Shown: positions 25,319 to 35,520, counted from the first letter of the stretch. The stretch: 64,000 bases of DNA from Pandoraea anhela (GCF_902459655.1 NZ_CABPSB010000022.1:23165-87164), one strand, 5' to 3'. Numbers and translations are program-made. Notes: generated by a model not told the origin, from the letters alone.

Positions 25319-26827
25319 TTGTTCCCTTCTTCACGCTACACGCACATCGTCCCGGCAACCGGGACGACCGCTGCCGACAACCCGGCGACGACTTCCCCGC
25401 CGCTTTCCCCCCCGACTTGCGGCCCAAGTTCCAGCGCTTGCGCGACGACGGCGACAACATCGGCGCTGTCAGCCCAGTCGACCCCATCGACCGTATTGCG
25501 CACCACCTTTCTCAACGATTTCTGGCAGACGTCCCAAGCCCCGCTAAGCCCGTCGATGGCGATGGCGATGCCCGGCTTCGGCCCGGGCGCCGCCGAGGAG
25601 ACGCTCCCCTCCTTGCCGTCGCCACCGTCGCCACCGTCGCTGCCGTCATCGCTCATGACCGCCACCGAGTTTTGCATCGACTTCTCGGGCTTATTCGAAC
25701 ACCCCTTACCGTGCGGGGCCACCGCACGGGTGCCGCCCGCACCGACAGGCAAGCGCAGCGTCTCGACGGCATTCGATGAGGACGCCACCGCGAACGCCGC
25801 ACGATGGAAGCGCCTGGCCGCTCTGCGCGAGATTCCGACGCTCGAACCGAAGCCGTCGACCTCGGGCATGGTCGCTCGCACCCGCCCGCCGATTCCGGAT
25901 CACGTGTTGCGCAAAGCGCTGCTCATCCTGGGCGAGCCCGCAACGCAGGCGTCTGACGGGTTCGCCACGCTCGAATCGCGGGCCATCGACGTGGTGCTGG
26001 AAAAAGGGCGCTACGCCGATGCGCATCATCTGCTAGAAGGGTTGCTGCGACGGCTTGAGACCCATCAACATCACCCGAACTGGACGACGGCATTCGAGCG
26101 CGTCGTGGCTCTCGCCCTGCGGTTCGAGGCCCGCACGGAGCAAGCCGCGCGGGCAATGCTGCTCACCTGCGACAACACTTCCGGCGACGCTGCGCAAGCG
26201 CTGGCGCACGCATCGACGCATGCCAGCATCGAGCATCTGGTGGCGCACCGGCTGCATGCGATCGCCGATATGCCCGCCGAAACACGCGCCGGCGAATGGC
26301 GCAACCTGCTCGCCGGCATGCAACGATCGAAGGCGTGTACGACGGCGCAACGTCTGGTGCCGCTCGCGCGATTCATCGGTTTGCTCGCCGAAGCGGAGCA
26401 AACCCCCGCAGCGTGCGCCGTCGTCGAGGCGGCGTGCACGTTCACCGGCCACGGCGGTTGGCGCGAATTGGCGTCGCAACTGCTTGGTGCCGTGCCCCGC
26501 GGTGACACCCCAACGATTGCGCAAAGCCTCACGAGCAGCAACCGGCGCATGTATGGCGACGACATGAAGGCCATCGTCGAAGCGGTCTCGGATCGCATCG
26601 ATCGCATGCCTGACGCAGCCGCACGAGCGCTGGTCGGCCATCTCGAGACGATCGTCATGATGCGGGGTGACTTCGACTATCTGGTCTTCGGGCCGGACGA
26701 GTGCGCGCAAATGCTCGACGATCTGCGCTCGACCTGTCGCCGCAGCGGCTTCGACGATCTGGCCGCCGGACTGGACGCAACGCTGGAGGAAGTCTGCGAC
26801 GAATACAAGCGGACGATGATGGACTGA
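25319..26827 (+). CDS. Unknown protein, partner of the 24002 gene (effector-like)
   Basis: 502 residues from a TTG start, chosen because AAGGAG lies 6 nt upstream as in the partner gene. I do not recognise the family. Seen: residues 1-120 are disordered and rich in Ser, Thr, Pro and Ala, including a short Pro-Ser repeat (LPSPPSPPSLPSS) from a 9-bp DNA repeat. From about residue 170 the sequence is helical and could form TPR- or HEAT-like repeats; ADMPAETRAGEWRNLL resembles the R-x3-W segments of the partner. No signal peptide, membrane helix or catalytic motif is evident. Only 81 bp separate it from the upstream gene, and a strong hairpin follows, so the two probably form one unit. A secreted effector is one possibility, unproven. 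Confidence 0.72.
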   Translation: MFPSSRYTHIVPATGTTAADNPATTSPPLSPPTCGPSSSACATTATTSALSAQSTPSTVLRTTFLNDFWQTSQAPLSPSMAMAMPGFGPGAAEETLPSLPSPPSPPSLPSSLMTATEFCIDFSGLFEHPLPCGATARVPPAPTGKRSVSTAFDEDATANAARWKRLAALREIPTLEPKPSTSGMVARTRPPIPDHVLRKALLILGEPATQASDGFATLESRAIDVVLEKGRYADAHHLLEGLLRRLETHQHHPNWTTAFERVVALALRFEARTEQAARAMLLTCDNTSGDAAQALAHASTHASIEHLVAHRLHAIADMPAETRAGEWRNLLAGMQRSKACTTAQRLVPLARFIGLLAEAEQTPAACAVVEAACTFTGHGGWRELASQLLGAVPRGDTPTIAQSLTSSNRRMYGDDMKAIVEAVSDRIDRMPDAAARALVGHLETIVMMRGDFDYLVFGPDECAQMLDDLRSTCRRSGFDDLAAGLDATLEEVCDEYKRTMMD

Positions 26828-26857
26828 CGATTCGACAGCGCAGAAACGCCCCCCAAC

Positions 26858-26886
26858 GACAACACCCGCATCGAGCGGGTGTTGTC
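26858..26886. terminator. Strong hairpin between convergent genes
   Basis: Perfect 12-bp stem GACAACACCCGC / GCGGGTGTTGTC with loop ATCGA, between the unknown gene and hemY. There is no U tract, so the terminator call rests on position and stem strength. Confidence 0.55.
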
Positions 26887-26922
26887 GGTCGAACGGCTGC
26901 TTCCGGCGCCAAGCGCCTCGGG

Positions 26923-28095
26923 TCAGGCCGTCGCGCAGGCCCGGTAGTGACGATTGGCCTGATCCATCTGACCAAGACCTTCGAAGAGTTGCGCGAGCGA
27001 CAGATGCAGTCGCTGCTGGAGATGCCGGTCGTCGGTGTGACGCAGCGCGCCTTCGAGGAACGTTTGCGCCTTGCCCCACAACCGCTGGTGCTGGCATAGC
27101 TTGCCCAGCGCGTAGAGCAGATCGGGATCGTTCGGATGGCGTTGCTGCCACGCTTCGGCTTTCTGGATGAGCGGCAAGGCGTCACCGCCCGCACACTCGG
27201 CGTAACGGCGCAGCAGACGCGCATCCCAATGCTCCGCCAACGCGGCTTCCACAATATCGCGGGCTTCACGCGGACGGTCCAGCGCGATCAGCAATTCGGC
27301 GGCGACATCGGCGATTCGCGCCGACGTGCGTGCGTCCGCCGGCAATTCATGCCAGCACTTGAGCAGCGCATCCGCATCGTGACGATGGTCGCGCAGAATG
27401 CCTTCGCTGGCCGTCTGCTTGAGCTTGGCCGCCAGCGCCGGGTGCAAGGCTTCCCGCTTTTCCAGCACCTTGAGCAGCGTCAGCACTTCAGGCCAGTGTT
27501 TGAGATGCTGATGCGCACGCAGCGCCACGAGCTGCGCCTGCATACGACGCGCGCCCTGCGCGCGCATCTCGGTCAGCGCTTCGAGCGCGCCTTCCGCATC
27601 GCGATTGTCGACGCGAAGTTCCGCCGTCTGCAGCAGACGCGCTTCTTCGAGATTCGCCCCCTGCGCTTCGGCCAGCCACGCGTCGCGACGCGCAAACTCG
27701 CGCATGCGATGCGCCGCACGCGCGCCGATGATCGCGGCCACACCGCGGTTATCGTCCTGCTCCGCGGCTTCGCGGGCGGCCTTCTCCGCACGCGTGTAGC
27801 GCCCCGCGAAAAGGTTCGCCACGGCGTCGCGCAGGGCGATGTTTGCGCGGCGACTGCGTTGGCGATTGCGATAAGCCGCCACGCGTTCCGGCATCTTGTA
27901 GATGTTGCGCAGAATCCGAATGATGACGTACAGCGCAACGAACAACGCCAGCAGCGCCAGCACGAACAGGTTCAGCGATACGTCCACGCGGTATGGCGGC
28001 ACCAGCATCACCACCTGCCCGTGATTGAACGTGGCCAGCACGGCGAAGCCGGCCGCCACCGCAAACAGGAGCGTCAACCAGATCAATCCTCGCAT
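26923..28095 (-). CDS. hemY: HemY, heme-biosynthesis-associated TPR membrane protein
   Basis: 390 residues. Seen: two N-terminal membrane helices (residues 3-22 and about 42-62) separated by PYRVDVSLNLF, then a cytoplasmic or periplasmic helical domain with TPR-like repeats up to LAQLFEGLGQMDQANRHYRAC. This is the proteobacterial HemY N-terminal family, which is unrelated to protoporphyrinogen oxidase despite the name. Its role in heme synthesis is presumed from constant linkage to hemC-hemD-hemX. It begins 10 bp after the hemX stop codon and is the last gene of the operon. Confidence 0.94.
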   Translation of the reverse strand: MRGLIWLTLLFAVAAGFAVLATFNHGQVVMLVPPYRVDVSLNLFVLALLALFVALYVIIRILRNIYKMPERVAAYRNRQRSRRANIALRDAVANLFAGRYTRAEKAAREAAEQDDNRGVAAIIGARAAHRMREFARRDAWLAEAQGANLEEARLLQTAELRVDNRDAEGALEALTEMRAQGARRMQAQLVALRAHQHLKHWPEVLTLLKVLEKREALHPALAAKLKQTASEGILRDHRHDADALLKCWHELPADARTSARIADVAAELLIALDRPREARDIVEAALAEHWDARLLRRYAECAGGDALPLIQKAEAWQQRHPNDPDLLYALGKLCQHQRLWGKAQTFLEGALRHTDDRHLQQRLHLSLAQLFEGLGQMDQANRHYRACATA

Positions 28096-28105
28096 GCCCG
28101 GCTCC

Positions 28106-29254
28106 TTACGGCTTTTCCTTGACGTCCTTGACCTGACCGATGGCGGTCAGGCTGGCGTCAAGGGTCGGCAGTTCGATGGTGCGCGAGCCCGAATCGACCT
28201 GATCGAGCAACGTTTTGACCGCGGCGATACGGCGCGACTTGGCATCGAAGTACTTGTCGAGCGCGGCCTGAGCGACCAGCACGTCGCTATGCACGGCGGA
28301 CGCGTTGCGGGCGAGCAGCGCCAGACGCGCGTTGAGCAACCGCAGCTTCAGGTTCGCCCGCAGGAATGCACCCTGCTCGGGCGCAACGAGCATCACGTCC
28401 GGATCGTCGAGACGTCTGACCTGCACCAGTTGTTTGAGACTGCCGAGCATCTCACCGGACAGCCGGTGCCACGTGGCAGCCCAGCCCGCCTCGCCGGCGC
28501 CGCTCGGGCCGCTGGCGTCCGTCTTCGGAGCAACGCGCTGCTCCTCGGCCTGAAGCGGCAGCGTGTCGATCATGGCGATGGCCTGATCGAGCTTGCCCGT
28601 GAGTTGCGGCAGGTCGGCGGCCGGCACGGCCTTGAGGCGGTCGATGTCCTTCTTCAGTGCGTCGCGCACACCGGCGAGTTGCGGCGCGCCGGTGCGGGCC
28701 AGCCGCGCGTCGGCGCCTTCGAGCGCAATCAGCGCGCCACGTACGTTGCCCGTCAACTGCAATTGTTGATTCGCGCTCGTGACGATCTGTTCAGTTTCGG
28801 CGAGCACCCACTCGTCGCGGTTGTGCGCGAGCTCCTGATAGAGCTGTTCGAGCGCGGCCTGCTGACTGCGCGAGTCGGACACACGGCCTTCCAGCGCCGT
28901 GAGCCGGTTCTGAAGATCGCGTTGATTGTCGAGCGCCTGCGCGGTGCGCACCTGCGCCTGCATGACCTGCGAGTCGCCCGCTTGCTGACGGCGCGCCATT
29001 TCCTGCTGCACGCGGTCGAGCTTCTGGTTGAGCGACCAGCCGCCGATGCCGGCGCCCGCCGTCACGAGCACGAAGAGCAGCCAGGGCAGCGCCGCCCCCG
29101 AGCCGCGACGCTTCTGCGGTGGCTCGGGCGGTTGCCATGCGGGTGGGACGCCTGCGGTGCCGTAGGCGGCGCCGGTTGCGGTTGAATGCGCCGTCGGGCC
29201 GGTCGACGCCGACGGGTTCTGGGAAGACTCTGGAACGCGATTATCTGTCGTCAT
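28106..29254 (-). CDS. hemX: HemX, uroporphyrinogen-III-methyltransferase-like membrane protein
   Basis: 382 residues. The start at 29254 (MTTDNRVPE) overlaps the hemD end by 14 bp. Seen: a polar Ser/Pro-rich N-terminus, one membrane helix (about residues 55-75, LPWLLFVLVTAGAGIGG), then a long coiled-coil region (QKLDRVQQEMARRQQ to ALEQLYQELAHN) and a helical C-terminal domain. Family knowledge: annotated as a SUMT homologue but lacking the methyltransferase domain; it likely scaffolds the heme pathway at the inner membrane. Operon position is hemC-hemD-hemX-hemY. Confidence 0.93.
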   Translation of the reverse strand: MTTDNRVPESSQNPSASTGPTAHSTATGAAYGTAGVPPAWQPPEPPQKRRGSGAALPWLLFVLVTAGAGIGGWSLNQKLDRVQQEMARRQQAGDSQVMQAQVRTAQALDNQRDLQNRLTALEGRVSDSRSQQAALEQLYQELAHNRDEWVLAETEQIVTSANQQLQLTGNVRGALIALEGADARLARTGAPQLAGVRDALKKDIDRLKAVPAADLPQLTGKLDQAIAMIDTLPLQAEEQRVAPKTDASGPSGAGEAGWAATWHRLSGEMLGSLKQLVQVRRLDDPDVMLVAPEQGAFLRANLKLRLLNARLALLARNASAVHSDVLVAQAALDKYFDAKSRRIAAVKTLLDQVDSGSRTIELPTLDASLTAIGQVKDVKEKP

Positions 29255-30221
29255 GCTTGACTTGAATGGGATCCGCCCATGTTTTGAGTGCCGCCAGCAA
29301 GTTCTCGTCACCGGGCGCGCACTGCGTAATCCTATCAAACCCCGCCGATCGCGCGGCATCCGCGATGCGGGTATGCGAAGTAAAGCACGTTGCGGCAAGG
29401 ATCTGCGCGAGCACTTGCGGGGTGCCCGGCGTGTGAACGCCATCGCGCGTACCGTAACGCGCCGCGAGCAACGTGGCGAGATGCCGGACAGCCTCGGAGC
29501 TGGTCAGCACCCAGGCGCAACGCGCCGGCGAGACCAGCCGGGCTTCGAGCGCGGCCCATGCCGCCGTGTCCGGCTCAGGCGCGCGACGCGTGTACGCGCT
29601 CACGACATCGAGCTGCGCCCCGCTGGTCCGTAGTGTGTCGGCCAGCAACTCGCGGCCACCGTCGCCGCGCACCAGCAGCACGCGCTGCCCGGCGAGCGCT
29701 GGCAGATCGAGTTGCGCGAGCAGCGCCTCGGAGTCGAAACGCGCCTCGGGGCCGCCGGGCGGCACGATGACGCGATGGTCGGGCGGCGCGATGCCTGCGT
29801 CGGCCAGCGCCTGTGCACTGCCCGGCCCGACCACGGCGACGGGCAAAGCGGCGGGCCACAGCGCCCCTGCGCCGCTCAGCCCGCCGCCATCGCTTCCATC
29901 GCTTCCATCGCTTCCATCGCTCCCCTCTTCAGAGGATTGCGAGCGTGGCTGACGCGACAGGTGCAAAAGCCGGGCGAGCGCATGGGTCACGGCATTGGGC
30001 GAGATGAACACGGCCAGCGCGTACGACGTCAGCGAGCGCAAGGCGTCGTCGAGCGCCGTCAGCGCCACCGGGTCGGCCTGCGCAGCGATATGCAACAGAG
30101 GGAATTCGAGCGTATCGATACCTTGGGCGTTCAGCGACCGGGCAAGCGCTTCGGCCTGTCCGTCGGGACGCGTCAGGATCGCGCACGGCGCAACGGCAGC
30201 GGCCACGACGCGTTTGGGCAT
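29241..30221 (-). CDS. hemD: Uroporphyrinogen-III synthase
   Basis: 326 residues from the ATG at 30221, which has GAGGA 6 nt upstream. An open frame continues much further 5', but that stretch overlaps hemC in another frame and is not coding. The enzyme cyclises hydroxymethylbilane to uroporphyrinogen III. Seen: N-terminal AILTRPDGQAEALARSL, FISPNAVTHAL, GPGSAQAL, VLLVRGDGG and VLTSSEAVRHL, the weak but typical HemD motifs. Odd: an acidic, Gly-rich insert (SEEGSDGSDGSDGSDGGG) from a 9-bp repeat sits in the region between the two domains. The gap to hemC is 125 bp and contains another short repeat. Confidence 0.92.
   Translation of the reverse strand: MPKRVVAAAVAPCAILTRPDGQAEALARSLNAQGIDTLEFPLLHIAAQADPVALTALDDALRSLTSYALAVFISPNAVTHALARLLHLSRQPRSQSSEEGSDGSDGSDGSDGGGLSGAGALWPAALPVAVVGPGSAQALADAGIAPPDHRVIVPPGGPEARFDSEALLAQLDLPALAGQRVLLVRGDGGRELLADTLRTSGAQLDVVSAYTRRAPEPDTAAWAALEARLVSPARCAWVLTSSEAVRHLATLLAARYGTRDGVHTPGTPQVLAQILAATCFTSHTRIADAARSAGFDRITQCAPGDENLLAALKTWADPIQVKHDDR
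29888..29923. repeat. 9-bp tandem repeat inside hemD
   Basis: CATCGCTTC three times and a fourth imperfect copy. On the coding strand it yields the Gly-Ser-Asp repeats of the HemD insert without changing frame. Confidence 0.92.
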
Positions 30222-30346
30222 GCCGTCCTCACGCCGGCCACCGCCAGCGCCGTCGGCCATGGGGGTGGCCGCTCCGGTCACTCCGGTCGCTCCGGTCGTT
30301 GTGACCGTCACGCCCGTCGGTGTCGGCGGCGTCGGCGTGCGCGGCG

Positions 30347-31315
30347 TCAAACGGCAGCGTCCTTCGGCTCGGACGGTGGCACCAACGCCAGCCCGCCCGC
30401 GTCGATCAGTTCCTGCGCCACGCGCCGGCCCAGCGCCTCGGCGCCGGCCACGTCGCCCACCGCCACCTTGGCGGCGCCTTGCGCACGAAGCACCGTCGCA
30501 CCGTCCGTCGAGGCGATAAAGGCACGCAGCGCCAGATCGCCGTGCGACGACCGTTCGGCATACGCGCCAAGAGGCACCTGACACGAGCCGCCGAGCGCTC
30601 TCGATACCGCACGCTCGGCGCTCACCGCCAGCGTAGTGTTGGCATCGTGCAACGGTGCGAGCCATTGCAAGATTTCGGGACGTCCGGCGCGCACTTCGAT
30701 GCCGAGCGCCCCCTGACCGGCTGCCGGCAGGCTCGCATCCGTCGGAATGATCGCCCGGATACGCGCCGCCAGCCCAAGGCGCTTCAGGCCGGCTGCGGCC
30801 AGAATGATGGCCGCGAAGTCGCCCCGGTCGAGCTTGGCCAGACGCGTGTCGAGATTGCCGCGCAACGGCGCGACCTTGAGATGCGGATAACGTGTGCGCA
30901 GACTCACTTCGCGTCGCAGGCTCGACGTGCCGACGACCGCCCCGGCCGGCAAGGCGTCCAGGCTGTCGTAGTCGTTGCTCACGAAAGCGTCGCACGGGTC
31001 TTCGCGTTCGAGCACGGCAGCCAGCGCAAAACCGTCCGGCAACTGCATCGGTACGTCTTTGAGCGAGTGCACGGCGAGATCGGCGCGGCCGTCGGCCAGC
31101 GCCAGTTCGAGTTCCTTGACGAACAGCCCCTTGCCGCCGACCTTCGCGAGCGAACGGTCGAGAATTTGGTCACCGCGAGTGGTCATTCCGAGAATACTGA
31201 CGTGACACTGCGGATATAATTTGTGCAGCGCGTCACGAACGTGTTCGGCTTGCCACATGGCGAGGCGGCTCTCGCGTGAAGCGATCACCAGGGTTTCAGG
31301 AGAAGCGAAGTTCAT
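30347..31315 (-). CDS. hemC: Porphobilinogen deaminase (hydroxymethylbilane synthase)
   Basis: 322 residues, normal length. Joins four porphobilinogen molecules into hydroxymethylbilane, using a covalently bound dipyrromethane cofactor. Seen: N-terminal [43 protein letters not shown], and the cofactor-attachment Cys in [11 protein letters not shown] (about residue 245). First gene of the heme operon and divergent from ppc, with a 79-bp gap that must hold both promoters. Confidence 0.97.
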   Translation of the reverse strand: MNFASPETLVIASRESRLAMWQAEHVRDALHKLYPQCHVSILGMTTRGDQILDRSLAKVGGKGLFVKELELALADGRADLAVHSLKDVPMQLPDGFALAAVLEREDPCDAFVSNDYDSLDALPAGAVVGTSSLRREVSLRTRYPHLKVAPLRGNLDTRLAKLDRGDFAAIILAAAGLKRLGLAARIRAIIPTDASLPAAGQGALGIEVRAGRPEILQWLAPLHDANTTLAVSAERAVSRALGGSCQVPLGAYAERSSHGDLALRAFIASTDGATVLRAQGAAKVAVGDVAGAEALGRRVAQELIDAGGLALVPPSEPKDAAV

Positions 31316-31394
31316 TCAGCAACCGCGTGAAGACCAAAAGAAAAAATGGTAACACGCTTGACCGGCCCGAACGGCTGGTCTCGAGAGGAGCGAC

Positions 31395-34300
31395 ATGAAG
31401 AGCAGCGCAAAGGCAAAAGCCCCGAAAGAGGGCCTGGCCAAGTCGGTCGGCAAGACGTCCCCCGCGAAGGCAGCAGCCGCGGTTTCATCCACCCCAGCCG
31501 CCTCAGCCACGCCGCCGCGCCCATCGCGGTCGCCCCGCTCGGGCCCGGCCGCCAACGGGACGGGCAAGGTCCTGCCCTCCGCAGCAACGCCCAAAGCCCG
31601 CCGCTCGCGCGAGGACAAGGACGCCCCGCTGCGTGAGGACATCCGCTTCCTCGGCCGCCTGCTCGGCGACGTGCTGCGCGAGCAACAGGGCAGCGCCGCC
31701 TTCGATCTGGTCGAGACCATTCGCCAGAACGCCGTGCGCTTTCACCGCGAAGGCGACCGCAGCGCCGCCAAAGCGCTCGACTCCCTGCTCAACGGGCTGA
31801 CCAACGAGCAAGCCATTCAGGTTGTGCGGGCGTTCAGTTACTTCTCGCATCTGGCCAACATTGCCGAAGATCGCCATCACAACCGCCGTCGTCGCGTGCA
31901 TGCACTGGCCGGCAGCCGCCCCCAGCCGGGCAGCCTGAGCGCCGCGCTGCAAAGCCTGAAGGACGCCGGGCGCGACGATCCCGCCACATTGCAAGCCTTC
32001 TTCGCCAGCGCGCTCATCGTGCCGGTGCTCACCGCCCACCCGACCGAAGTCCAGCGCAAGAGCATTCTCGACGCCGAACGCGAAATCGCCCGACTGCTGG
32101 AACATCGTGACGACGCGCTGACGGAGCGCGAGTCGTCGCGCAACACGGAATCGATGCGCGCCTACGTCACGACCCTCTGGCAGACGCGCATGCTGCGCAG
32201 CTCGCGCCTGACGGTGGCCGACGAAATCGAAAACGCGCTGTCGTACTACCGCAGTACGTTCCTGTCCGAGATTCCTGCGCTGTACGACGATGTGGCCGCC
32301 GAGTTGCACGACGCCGTGCCCAGCGTACGCTCCGAAGGCCTCGGACGCTTCCTGCAAATGGGCAGTTGGATCGGCGGCGATCGCGACGGCAACCCGAACG
32401 TCACTGCGCAGACGCTGCAACTGGCAATCACCCGGCAGGCCACGGAAATCTTCGCTCACTACCTCGAAGAGGTGCACTTGCTGGGCGCGGAGCTGTCCGT
32501 CTCGCAACTGCTCGCCGGCGCCAGCGACGCGCTGCTCACGCTCGCCCGCCGCTCGCCGGACGACTCCCCGCATCGCACCGACGAACCCTACCGACGCGCG
32601 CTGATCGGCGTGTACGCGCGACTGGCCGCGACCGCGCGCGAGTGGGTCGGTCACGTGCCGCATCGCGGTGCTGTCGGCAACGCCAGCCCTTATCTCGACG
32701 CCAGCGAGTTCATCTCCGATCTGAACACGGTCGTCGCGTCGCTCATGGCGCATCACGGCAGCGCACTCGTCTCGCAACGCCTCGGACCGCTCGTGCGCGC
32801 CGCCGAGGTGTTCGGCTTCCATCTCGCGAGCATCGACCTGCGTCAAAGCTCGGACATCCACGAAGCGGTCATCGCGGAGTTGTTCGCAAAAGCCGGCGTG
32901 GAAACGAATTACGCAAAGCTCGACGAGGACCAGAAGCTCGCGCTGTTGCTGCGCGAACTACGCGAAGCGCGTCCGCTCTTCTCGCCGTATCTCGAATACT
33001 CGCAACGCACACGCGACGAGTTGGCCGTGTTTGCCGCCGCACGCGACATCCGCGCCCGCTTCGGCGCGCGAGCCGTACGCAACTACATCATCTCCCACAC
33101 GGAAACCGTGAGCGATCTGGTGGAGGTGATGCTGCTGCAAAAGGAGACGGGACTCTTTCAGGGCGCACTCGGCGGCGAAGGGACGAAAGCGCTCGAGCCC
33201 AGGGTCGGCGCGATGGTCATCCCGCTGTTCGAGACGATTGCCGACTTGCGCAACGCGCCGGTCATCATGCGCGAGTTCTTCGACATCCCGGGTATGTCGG
33301 GTGTCGTGACGCAGCAAGGCGGTGAGCAGGAAGTCATGCTCGGCTATTCGGACAGCAACAAGGACGGCGGCTTCCTCACCTCCAACTGGGAACTCTACAA
33401 GGCCGAACTGGCGCTGGTGCGTCTGTTCGAGGAGAAAGGGATCCGCCTGCGCCTGTTCCACGGCCGGGGCGGCACGGTCGGTCGCGGCGGCGGCCCGACC
33501 TATCAGGCCATTCTGTCGCAGCCGCCGGGCACCGTGAACGGGCAGATCCGCCTGACGGAGCAAGGCGAGATCATTGCCAGCAAGTTCGCCAACCCGGAGA
33601 TCGGACGCCGCAATCTGGAGACCATCGTCGCCGCCACGCTCGAAGCCACCCTGCTGCCGAGCCGCAATCAGCCGCCACGTCTGGCGGCGTTCGAGGCCGT
33701 CATGCAGACGCTCTCCGACACCGCGTTCGACGCCTATCGCGATCTCGTGTACGAGACGCCCGGCTTTACCGACTACTTCTTCTCGGCCACGCCAATCGCG
33801 GAGATCGCCGAACTGAACATCGGTTCGCGTCCCGCGTCGCGCAAGTTCTCCGATCCGAAGCATCGCCGCATCGAAGACCTGCGCGCCATTCCGTGGGGCT
33901 TCTCGTGGGGGCAGTGCCGCCTGCTGCTCACCGGCTGGTACGGCTTCGGCAGCGCGGTAAGCGCCTATCTCGACAGCGACAAGGCGGGGCGCGACAAGCG
34001 CCTGGACACGCTGCGTCAGATGGTCAAGCGCTGGCCGTTCTTTGCGAACCTGCTCTCGAACATGGACATGGTGCTCGCCAAGACGGATCTTGCCGTGGCC
34101 TCGCGTTACGCCGAACTCGTGCCGGACGAAAAACTGCGCAAGCGTGTGTTCCACCGTATCGTCGCCGAGTGGCAAAGCACGTCGCAGGCGCTGGCGCTGA
34201 TCACCGGGCACGAAGAGCGTCTGGCGGACAATCCGATGCTCGCGCGCTCGATCAAGAACCGCTTTCCGTATCTCGATCCGCTCAATCACTTGCAGGTCGA

Positions 34301-34403
34301 GTTGCTGCGCCGGCATCGCGCGGGGGAATCGGACGAGCGGGCGCGGCGCGGCATCCATCTGTCCATCAACGGGATTGCGGCCGGACTGCGCAATACCGGC
34401 TGA
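31395..34403 (+). CDS. ppc: Phosphoenolpyruvate carboxylase
   Basis: 1002 residues. Converts phosphoenolpyruvate and bicarbonate to oxaloacetate to refill the TCA cycle. Start ATG with GAGAGGAG upstream. Seen: catalytic His in [11 protein letters not shown], the glycine-rich [14 protein letters not shown] loop, the [14 protein letters not shown] signature and the C-terminal AAGLRNTG that reaches the active site. Odd: about 75 residues of Lys/Ala/Pro/Ser-rich, probably disordered sequence precede the usual start of the fold ([14 protein letters not shown]); no later start codon is available, so the extension seems real. Divergent from hemC. Confidence 0.97.
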   Translation: MKSSAKAKAPKEGLAKSVGKTSPAKAAAAVSSTPAASATPPRPSRSPRSGPAANGTGKVLPSAATPKARRSREDKDAPLREDIRFLGRLLGDVLREQQGSAAFDLVETIRQNAVRFHREGDRSAAKALDSLLNGLTNEQAIQVVRAFSYFSHLANIAEDRHHNRRRRVHALAGSRPQPGSLSAALQSLKDAGRDDPATLQAFFASALIVPVLTAHPTEVQRKSILDAEREIARLLEHRDDALTERESSRNTESMRAYVTTLWQTRMLRSSRLTVADEIENALSYYRSTFLSEIPALYDDVAAELHDAVPSVRSEGLGRFLQMGSWIGGDRDGNPNVTAQTLQLAITRQATEIFAHYLEEVHLLGAELSVSQLLAGASDALLTLARRSPDDSPHRTDEPYRRALIGVYARLAATAREWVGHVPHRGAVGNASPYLDASEFISDLNTVVASLMAHHGSALVSQRLGPLVRAAEVFGFHLASIDLRQSSDIHEAVIAELFAKAGVETNYAKLDEDQKLALLLRELREARPLFSPYLEYSQRTRDELAVFAAARDIRARFGARAVRNYIISHTETVSDLVEVMLLQKETGLFQGALGGEGTKALEPRVGAMVIPLFETIADLRNAPVIMREFFDIPGMSGVVTQQGGEQEVMLGYSDSNKDGGFLTSNWELYKAELALVRLFEEKGIRLRLFHGRGGTVGRGGGPTYQAILSQPPGTVNGQIRLTEQGEIIASKFANPEIGRRNLETIVAATLEATLLPSRNQPPRLAAFEAVMQTLSDTAFDAYRDLVYETPGFTDYFFSATPIAEIAELNIGSRPASRKFSDPKHRRIEDLRAIPWGFSWGQCRLLLTGWYGFGSAVSAYLDSDKAGRDKRLDTLRQMVKRWPFFANLLSNMDMVLAKTDLAVASRYAELVPDEKLRKRVFHRIVAEWQSTSQALALITGHEERLADNPMLARSIKNRFPYLDPLNHLQVELLRRHRAGESDERARRGIHLSINGIAAGLRNTG

Positions 34404-34609
34404 CGTCGAAAAGCGATCGATATCAACCGGGGCAGGCGCGGCGTAGCGCCCCGGCCCCCACCGCCGGGCAGGGGCCGCTCTCCCCTATTCGATGAGACCT
34501 CCCGAGGGCGAGTCCATCCGCTCTTGGGAATCTCCCCAACGACAGTCGACGCATAGGGCGGTATATTTCGACGCATTCGACCCGATGGCTGCCGGGGGGC
34601 CAATCCATC

Positions 34610-35437
34610 ATGCATTCCGATCACTCTCATCCTTCGCATCGCGTCCGATCGAACGGGCCGTTCGCCCGCCAGCCCTTCAAACGATGGGCCGCCTTGCTCG
34701 TGACATGTGCGTCGTTCGCCGTCGGAGCGTTCAGTGCGGGCGCTCACGCCGCCACGCCGACGGAAACGGCGGCGCCGGGTGCGGACGCCGAGACGTCTGC
34801 GTCCACCGCTCGAGCACTGGCGGCTGCACCGCACGGGATACGCGGGTTCGCCGTGCGGCTCGTCTCGCAGGCGCTGGCCGCGTCGCCGGCGCACGCGTCC
34901 GGGCCACGTCCCATCGTCGATCCCGTACTCGATCCGTTGATGAACGGCATTCTGGCGCGACTGTCGATTAGCGAGGCCGTGGCCCGCAACAAGTACGCGT
35001 CGGGCAAACCGGTGCAGGATACGCCCCGCGAACAGGCCTTGCTCGACAACGTGGGCGAACGCGCCCCCCAGTTCGGCCTGACGCCCGCACAGGCGCGCAC
35101 CTTCTTCCGTCTGCAAATCGAAGCGGGCAAACTCGTGCAAACGGCGTTGCTGGCGCGCTGGGCGCGCGACGGCGCCGCCCCGGGGGAACCCGTCGACCTG
35201 AGCACACGGTTGCGTCCGGCGCTCGATAAGCTCGGCACGTCCCTGATGCACGACCTCGGACGCCTTTGTGCGCTGCCCGACGACCCGTCGCGGCTGGCGC
35301 GCATCCATCAGGCGCGCGAGCGCATTGCACGGACGGCGAAGCTCGAAGCGCTGCAACGGGCGGCGTTCGACGAAGCGACGTCCGGACTGTGTCTGTCCGC
35401 GCCGCCGCGTGTCTGGACGCTGTCGCTGGTGAACTGA
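34610..35437 (+). CDS. Secreted (periplasmic) chorismate mutase, AroQ-gamma class
   Basis: 275 residues. Rearranges chorismate to prephenate. Seen: a polar N-region, then a Sec signal ending around AHA (ALLVTCASFAVGAFSAGAHAA), an Ala-rich linker of about 60 residues, then the all-helical AroQ domain: RLSISEAVARNKYASGKPV with the active-site Arg and Lys, and FFRLQIEAGKLVQ. The paired Cys in the C-terminal half (RLCALP and SGLCLS) could form the disulfide known in exported AroQ proteins. Family knowledge: exported mutases occur in several Gram-negative bacteria and their role outside the cytoplasm is unclear. No aromatic-pathway genes are adjacent. The Shine-Dalgarno is weak. Confidence 0.87.
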   Translation: MHSDHSHPSHRVRSNGPFARQPFKRWAALLVTCASFAVGAFSAGAHAATPTETAAPGADAETSASTARALAAAPHGIRGFAVRLVSQALAASPAHASGPRPIVDPVLDPLMNGILARLSISEAVARNKYASGKPVQDTPREQALLDNVGERAPQFGLTPAQARTFFRLQIEAGKLVQTALLARWARDGAAPGEPVDLSTRLRPALDKLGTSLMHDLGRLCALPDDPSRLARIHQARERIARTAKLEALQRAAFDEATSGLCLSAPPRVWTLSLVN

Positions 35438-35514
35438 CGGCAGCCACGCCCGCCGGACTGGCCCTGGCGGCAGCATGCGCGCCGGCGCTTGTCGTAGCGT
35501 GACCGCCGGGGTTG

Positions 35515-35520
35515 TATAAT
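35515..35520 (+). promoter_or_regulatory. -10 element of argH
   Basis: TATAAT, 73 bp before the argH start. The best upstream match, TTGTCG at 35489-35494, is 20 bp away, which is long for a -35. Confidence 0.55.

Noticed and set aside
24002-26827. The unknown pair as a toxin-antitoxin system
   Set aside because: Both proteins are large (411 and 502 residues), neither shows a toxin or antitoxin motif, and no small partner gene is present.
30222-30995. A long 5' extension of hemD
   Set aside because: It overlaps hemC in another frame. HemD motifs only begin after the ATG at 30221, which has a Shine-Dalgarno.
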